Source: Auxenochlorella pyrenoidosa (lineage: Eukaryota; Chlorophyta; Trebouxiophyceae; Chlorellales; Chlorellaceae). From it: a stretch of DNA of 12,883 nucleotides. The notes beneath the pieces were generated by a model. The model searched no databases. It worked only from the letters and a program-made list of their open reading frames with translations, and was not told where the DNA came from. The translations under genes and the position numbers were made by a program. Positions 7,944 through 12,883 of this stretch are shown in pieces (the first letter of the stretch is position 1; each line of letters opens with the position of its first letter). The stretch lies in assembly GCA_001430745.1 (NCBI GenBank), contig KQ481938.1, positions 1,238,871 through 1,251,753 on the forward strand. Direction: 5' to 3'.

Positions 7944-10900
7944 CTGCAGTAGGGGTTAATGCTGGTGGTGCAGGTGGGCATGCAGTGTGCGAGGACGCTT
8001 CTGCTGTGCCACACTTTGCAGGCAACTTGCTGCACGTTGCGCCCACCCAGGACCGTGGCACCATGGCGCAGGACAGAGCATTTGGCAACACATGGACGGA
8101 GCCCACGGCCGCAGCACCATGCTACTCACGCTGCCACGCAGAGATGTCCACCAGGCCTGCCTCGCTCTCCCCACCAGACGCCTGCCCTTCCAAGAGCGGA
8201 GAGCTGGCTGCTGCCTGCGCCATGGCGGGGGCCTGGCGCTGCACCCAGGACAGCAGGGCGTCATTCTTGGGGTCATACGAGGTGCGGCTGCATAGGTGGA
8301 GGGTGGAACGCAAGCGTCAAGAGGCCGGGTGACGATGGAATCGCCTCTGTGTGGGTTGCGCGATGGGGCATTCCATGCCAGCAAGCCAACAACTGCATCG
8401 ACTCTGAGCCCCTCCCTGCCCCAGCAAGCTAGCAACCACATCACTGGATAATGGATGGAAATAGCAAATTTATCAAAACAAAAAGGGGCTGTCACCTGCG
8501 CAGCGCACTGCCGTAGGCGGAGCCGGGAGTGCTGCGCTGCACACCGCTGCCGGCCCAGCCAGCTGCGCCACCAGATGCTGCGCCAGACACGCCCGCAGTG
8601 GCGAAGGAGGACACTGCCAGCGAGCCTGAGGGGCTGCCAGCATGGTCGGTTCCAGGCACCGTGACCGGCGGACTGGGCGGCTGGGAGCCTGGCAGCAAAG
8701 GGGCGACCCACAGTGCTGGCGGCGTTGATGGGGGCTGCACAGCCTGGGTTATAGGCCTGCTCGGTTGCCCAGGCGCAGGCTTGACCATAGAGTCCAGCTC
8801 GCTGGGAGCAGCCGGCTCCACTTTGCCCATCCAGTCTGCCTCCATCAGAGCGCGGCGTTTGCGCTTGCGCCGCACCACCACAAAGGCGACAGCTGCTGCC
8901 AGCACGACAGCCACTGCAAAAAACCGGAGGTTGCGCAGGGGGGCTCTGCTCGGGAGGCGGCGTGTGAACTCCACATCCGCCGGCCCCAGAGTGCTGTGGG
9001 AGCAATAGCTGAGTGGACCCACTGGCACAGCGCCTCTTAGATGTATACAGAGCCCCAAGCCTTAGAGGATGTGAGGACCGTCGCGGCACTCACATGCGCC
9101 GACCACAGCGCCCACGATCACGCCAATGTTGCTGCCGCCGCTCGAGCTCGAAGGCGGGCTGGGCGTGGGGGTGCACTGTGCCACCTGCACGGTTGAGGCC
9201 ACCGCTCCAGAGGCGCAGAGCTGCGGGTTTCCTGACAGGTCCCTGCGGTGGGTACGAGGAAGCGAATGTTGGGTTGCGGTCGGAGCTCTGGTGGGGATTA
9301 CACAAGGGCCAGTGGCCATGCCAGTTGGTGGGCAGGGCTGGGCTGGCGAGGTGCACGAGCGCCACCCTGCCAGCTGCGCTCACAGAGCGTAGGGCTTGCC
9401 GGCCGTCCACTCTGCACCCAGCTGGCCAGACAGCTGGTTGTGCTCCAGGTCCATGGTACGCAGGGCAGGGAAGGCCGAGGCGCTGGCCCAGCTGGCCGGC
9501 AAGGAGCCTGCAGGACAGGACGGTGGCGTCGGCCTGTTTATCTGCTGCGCATGGCTTTTGACAGCAAGCAAACAGGCTGAAAATTTGCAAAACTGCACCT
9601 CCTCACCAGTCAGGGTGTTGTGGTCAAGCAGCAGCTCTTGAAGCTCAGGGAAAGCGACGCTGTTGGCATCCGCCAGCAGCGAGCGCGTGCTGCTGCTAGC
9701 TTGGCCCCAGGCCGGTGGCAGGGTGCCGGACATAGACTGGTTACGGATGGCCAGGTTCTCTAGCGTGCTGCGTGGAAAAATAGCCACGACATCCAGCATT
9801 GCATGGAATCGTGGGTGTGAAAATCACGATGATTGTGAGCCGGAGCAAGCTGCCACTGTTGCACACACATCGGAGTGCTGTCGGCTTGTATCCCTTTGCC
9901 ACCTCCTGGAAACATGCCAAGCATGCATCAGCAGCTCACCTAATGCCTGCAAGGTCGGGCACCAGCGTCCCCGCTGCGCGTGTCCCGCAGAGCGAGCCCT
10001 GCCCGCTGCCCTGCTGTGCGCAGCTCAGGATCCTGAGGGGGATGAGGGCACGAGGGTGCCGCAACCATGAGTTGAGCACCCAGAGTTGATGCAGCATGCT
10101 GTGTGTTGCACGCATATCTGCGTGAGACCACTAGTGTCTGGATGCCCACGCCCGTGCCAGGCCGACTCACAGGGACAGGACGGCGCCGCTGGTTGGGTGG
10201 CAGAAAATCCCCGACCACTGGCACACATCCACAGCGCTGTCCCAGCCGGCGATGCCGTTGTCCGCGGCAAAGGCGTCCCAGTTTGAGATGGCCGCTTTCT
10301 GCGCCAGCAGCCGGTCGACTGCAGGGCAGGCTCACCGCACGGCTTGCTCAGCAGTCGCGGCCTTGAGTTGCGCGCGTTGAGTTGTGCGGGACGACAGCCA
10401 CGGAGGTGCACAGCAGCTGCCTAGCTGTCAACCTGTGGGAAATCTCACCAGTAGCTTGGTTGGCCTGGGAAGGTGGGCTGGCCGGCTCGGGGCTGACCAG
10501 GGCTGGAGAGGGCGAGGGCGGCACAGGTGATGGCAGGGATGGGGATGGAGGTGGCGGCGAGGGCAGCACTGGGGAGGGGGTCATGGGTGGCGGGCTGCTG
10601 GGCAGCACGGGACTGGGGATGGCCACTGCGGCCGGCGGGGGAGAGGTCAGCAGCGGCGAAGGGCTCGGCTGAGGGATGGCACCCAAGGGGGGTGGCGAAG
10701 GCGAGGAGTAGACTGGAGGGTACATTGGGTTGAGGACCCAGCCTGGCTCAGACAGGGAGCCGTTGCCGCACTGGATGGTGCCAGCGCACAGCGCCTCGGA
10801 GCAATACTGCAGCAGCAGGGCGGGGCCAGGCGGGTTGAGAAGGCGCCTCAGGAGGGGTCATGCCCTGGCTCTGCTTCCTGCAAGCTCCTCATAAACGCAG

Positions 10901-12697
10901 ACTGAAGTGGCGACGGCGGGGGGCTCGTGCAAGCAGTGGCAGGCTCGGGCCCGCCACCCCGCAAACAAGGCAGGGGCTGCGCGTCCCAGCGGCTAGCTCA
11001 CAGTGACGCCCTTCAGCCTGCCGGGCACAGGCCCGCACAAGTCGGGGTTGGACGTGATGTTGAGCACTTTGAGGATTGGGAACGCAGTGGGCGCGCCCCA
11101 CGCCACCGGGATGGTGCCTGCGGGCAGACACGGCAGCCTGAGGGATCATTGCAGAGCAGCAACGACCGCGCACCTCTGCAGTGCTGCAAGCCACTGAATA
11201 AATTCGGCACACGCTGTGGCAGGCATAGGGACGCCTTGCCTGTCAAACTGTTTTCCATGAAGTACCTGCAACATATCGCCAGCGAGACAGGGAGGGGGCG
11301 CAAATGTCACTGGCCCTTTGGGCGCGCCCGTGGCAAAGCAGCCTCCTGCGGTTCCCTGCTTCCGATCCGTCTGCCACGCACCTGCTCGGCCCCTCTGTTT
11401 CCTCCCCTCACCAGCCCCGCCAGAGCGCAGCCGCGCCATCCAAGGTTGCATGCGCAATCTACACACGCCATGACCCTGGCGGGCTCACATGTACTCTATG
11501 TCTTGCAGCACGGCATGCTCGAGATCCTGGAGCGGCCCCCGGATGGCCCACGTCGCCGGCAGGCTGCCCGTCAGACGGTTCTTGTTCAGCAGCCTGCGAG
11601 CAGAGGCCCGCCAGCAGAGGGCGCTGCACCGTGGGGCCCAAGGAGACTGTGCAGCTGCACCAGCCCTGGCACGCTCTTGACTAAGAGGCAGGCCCACATC
11701 CGTGCCAGGGGACCCACCCAGGGATGCGCTGACCAGGCAAGACCCCTGTGCCGCCCAGCCGGCACCCGCCCTGCTCACAGTTTGCGCAGGTTTGGCCATG
11801 CTCCGGGGGCTGCCCAACCCGCAGGGATGGTGCCTGTCAGCTGGTTCCAGCCCAAATCGCTGTGTGTGTAGGGAATGGAGGCAGCAGGTTTTTGGGGTGT
11901 ACGCACACTGTGTAGAGGGCTGGAAAGGGCCGTTCCGATAGCATGCAGTGCGCCGCTGCCCGGTCAGCCCGACGCCCTCACAGGAAGCCAACGTTGGGGA
12001 AGGCATTCAGCGCCCCCCATTGTGGCGGAAGCGGCCCTGCAGGCATGGGCATGCAGCGGGGATGGCTTTCAGTGAGGAGCCAGCCAGCTGACTGCCTCCT
12101 GCGTGTGCAGCGCCCCTCACCTGCTGCCCAACCTGCTTTCCTTTGCTCCAACTCACCAGAGAGCTTGGTGACGTGCAGCCGCAGGTCTTGAAGGCGAGGA
12201 AATGCGCCCTGGGCTGCCCACGTTGCAGGCAGCGAGCCTGCACAACAGGTTTGGCAGGTGCACGGTCAGCTGGGCTGGCGGGGCAGGCAGAGGCGCTCTC
12301 CCGGCACGTGAACACCTGCCATCCTTTAAACCTCACCTGCAATGTCATTGAAATTTATGTACAGAATCTGGAGGGCCTGGAAGGCGCCGGGTGCTGCCCA
12401 CTCGTTGGGAAGGGTGCCAGTGAGTGGCATGCTGATCAGGCTCCTGCGTGGAGGCAACGAATTCAAATGGTCAGCCAGTCCGGGAACGTCGAATGTTGGG
12501 CCGAAGTCAGCAGGATGCAAAGTGTAGTCGTGGCCTCCACCTTTGGAAGGCGCACAAAAGACATCGGCCGAACCAGCGGCAGGCACAAACGCCGGGGGGG
12601 GACGCACAGATTCCGAAGGCCGGCAAAGCCGACGGCCCAGGCTGTGGGCAGGGTCCCCGCTATGGACTGATGGTCAATGGACAGCGCCTCCAGGCTC
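5517..12697 (-). CDS. LRR receptor-like TKL kinase with two ectodomains, 5' partial
   Basis: A multi-exon membrane receptor kinase, predicted to sense a ligand outside the cell and phosphorylate Ser/Thr targets inside. The 28 visible exons are 12697-12608, 12443-12337, 12237-12157, 12036-11982, 11859-11779, 11593-11489, 11265-11240, 11117-11002, 10806-10449, 10318-10171, 10032-9940, 9767-9607, 9507-9384, 9242-9094, 8913-8496, 8287-8130, 7943-7727, 7540-7482, 7345-7248, 7140-7069, 6933-6895, 6688-6608, 6454-6371, 6236-6177, 6039-5956, 5826-5735 and 5604-5517; the last ends in TAG at 5519-5517. Phases agree at every junction and give about 1,080 codons. The first visible exon starts with one base of a split codon, so the start codon, signal peptide and any first LRR N-terminal domain lie beyond 12883. 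Order: LRR block 1, Cys cap, Pro/Ser linker, LRRNT, LRR block 2, TM, juxtamembrane, kinase. Land-plant-style LRR-TM-kinase proteins are uncommon in chlorophytes. The left paralogue shares its kinase exon structure. Exon edges are my own reading and are not confirmed by RNA. Confidence 0.85.
7743..7783 (-). repeat. 8-bp direct repeats 33 bp apart flanking the helix-C segment in K1
   Basis: GGGAGGCC occurs at 7743-7750 and 7776-7783 on the plus strand. Removing one repeat plus the sequence between them deletes exactly 33 nt (11 codons, PILAALKKEAS) and gives the K2/K3 arrangement. Confidence 0.85.
8130..8913 (-). other. Transmembrane helix and juxtamembrane region of the receptor
   Basis: The helix is split by an intron. 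The cap exon ends in SNIGVIVGAVVGA and exon 8913-8496 continues LAVVLAAAVAFVVV, giving about 25 uninterrupted hydrophobic residues. RRKRKRR follows, a strong positive-inside stop-transfer signal that places the kinase in the cytosol. About 115 residues rich in Pro, Ser and Ala follow, including MGKVEPAAPSELDSM and GTDHAGSPSGSLAVSS. Exon 8287-8130 adds a basic, helix-like segment (SYDPKNDALLSWVQRQ) and ends SAWQ at the kinase boundary. The intron between the two exons (8495-8288) and the SYDPKN segment are absent from the paralogue at 3779-3399, so this part differs between copies. Confidence 0.85.
9094..10318 (-). other. Ectodomain block 2: LRRNT, short LRR block and cap
   Basis: Exon 10318-10171 encodes an LRR N-terminal (LRRNT_2-like) domain. 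It has RLLAQKAAISNW, a Trp-Asp segment, then CQWSGIFC, matching the CxWxGVxC signature that precedes the first repeat in plant LRR proteins. Exons 10032-9940, 9767-9607, 9507-9384 and 9242-9094 then give about four repeats (SMSGTLPPAW, TLTGSLPASW, QLSGQLGAEW) and a terminal DLSGNPQLCASG cap with a second Cys in AQCTPTPSPP. An LRRNT normally marks the N-terminus of a mature LRR ectodomain. Its position here, after another solenoid and a Pro-rich linker, is why I read the protein as carrying two ectodomain modules. Confidence 0.82.
10449..10806 (-). other. Cys cap and Pro/Ser-rich linker exon between the two LRR blocks
   Basis: This single 358-nt exon follows LRR block 1 in phase 0. It begins YCSEALCAGTIQCGNGS, a short segment with three cysteines that could disulfide-cap the solenoid. 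About 80 residues dominated by Pro and Ser follow, in motifs such as PSPSPLLTSPPP and SPPPMTPSP. Such tracts resemble the hydroxyproline-rich cell-wall glycoprotein linkers of green algae and plants, so O-glycosylation is plausible, but that is inference. The exon ends in phase 1 at ACTG|GTGAGA and joins the LRRNT exon in frame. Unspliced reading would stop at 10348, only about 100 nt further on. Confidence 0.8.
11002..12697 (-). other. Ectodomain block 1: about eight plant-type LRRs
   Basis: Eight exons (12697-12608 through 11117-11002) encode consecutive repeats of about 26-27 residues. They fit the plant extracellular consensus LxxLxLxxNxLxGxLP, with readable cores such as SIAGTLPTAW, PLTGTLPNEW, DIAGSLPATW, QLTGTIPAGW, RLTGSLPATW and SLTGTIPVAW. 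The block closes with NITSNPDLCGPVP, the usual end of an LRR solenoid before a Cys cap. Several introns fall in the Gly codon of the LxG step (phase 1) and others after a conserved Leu (phase 2), so exons roughly equal repeats. The expected role is ligand binding outside the cell. The 26-nt exon at 11265-11240 and its GC-starting downstream intron are needed to keep frame and complete the LTGTIP motif. Confidence 0.85.
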
Positions 12698-12883
12698 CTA
12701 CAAGGAGCGCCGGCCCGCAAGGGATGGAAGAGTGAACCAGGAGGGCCTTAGCAGTGCGACTGGCCGGCCAATTGAGCCAATTTCCGCTGCCAACAGATTG
12801 ATAGCGCCTTTGCAGTCTGACAGTGCCTTATGCGCCAAATGCCAACTGGAAGCTGACTGGCCGACAATACAGCCACATCAGCC
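12698..12883 (-). other. Upstream intron of the receptor gene (partial)
   Basis: The first visible LRR exon is preceded by CTCCTTGTAG, a good 3' splice site at 12700-12698. The exon needs an upstream exon ending in phase 2. The remaining 186 nt contain no LRR motif or plausible start, so they are read as intron running off the right edge. Confidence 0.55.

Noticed and set aside
7956..9089. Long minus-strand open frame of 377 codons
   Set aside because: It overlaps the transmembrane/juxtamembrane exons in a different frame and reads through introns. The correct frame has the hydrophobic helix, RRKRKRR and phase-consistent splice sites.
10319..10448. Boundary between two separate genes (LRR protein, then LRR kinase)
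   Set aside because: Only 130 nt separate the exons, splice sites are good, phases match (1 to 1), and no signal peptide or start codon precedes the LRRNT.
10927..11871. Plus-strand open frame of 314 codons
   Set aside because: It is antisense to several LRR exons and their introns, has no recognisable motif, and is expected by chance in GC-rich coding DNA.
12608..12720. Start of the receptor gene near 12720
   Set aside because: The frame there opens at TTG, not ATG. A clear TAG acceptor at 12700-12698 fits an internal exon, and a signal peptide is absent.
1..12883. tRNA, rRNA, CRISPR array or bacterial operon structure
   Set aside because: None was seen. The repeats are diverged kinase exons and introns, and coding is broken by spliceosomal introns throughout.

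Overview
The window looks like nuclear DNA of a GC-rich green alga, most likely a chlorophyte of the Chlorella/Coccomyxa type (Trebouxiophyceae). This is inferred from high GC, many phase-consistent introns of about 90-220 nt, plant-style leucine-rich repeats, Raf-like (TKL) kinase domains in the idiom common to chlorophytes, and a TGTAA-type polyadenylation signal. I could not run a database search, so the lineage is an inference. Every gene I can support lies on the minus strand and reads from right to left.

Right and centre (12697 down to 5517): one large gene with its 5' end outside the window. I could trace 28 exons whose phases agree at every junction, giving about 1,080 codons. They encode a first block of about eight LRRs, a Cys-containing cap, a Pro/Ser-rich linker, a fresh LRR N-terminal domain, a second shorter LRR block with its own cap, one transmembrane helix with an RRKRKRR stop-transfer motif, a juxtamembrane tail and a complete TKL kinase domain (K1). 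It is an LRR receptor-like kinase with two ectodomain modules in series.

Middle (5516 to 3780): a broken gene of unrecognised family (about 5400-4523) with a poly(A)-like signal after it, then about 460 bp with no recognisable gene.

Left (3779 to 1): a 5'-truncated paralogue of the receptor kinase. It keeps the transmembrane/juxtamembrane exon, which carries an in-frame TAG immediately followed by ATG, and a full set of kinase exons (K2). Its last kinase exon is fused in frame to a juxtamembrane segment and a third kinase domain (K3) that runs off the left edge. K2 and K3 both lack the helix-C glutamate segment because of the same 33-nt deletion. K2 has also lost a 3' splice site and the DFG-equivalent motif. 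This unit looks like a tandem kinase drifting towards pseudokinase or pseudogene status.

A recurrent feature is GC-AG introns. Four kinase-domain introns start with GC in both paralogues, and a ninth GC-AG intron lies in the LRR region next to a 26-nt microexon. Together the window records duplication, recombination and decay within a small cluster of algal receptor kinases.
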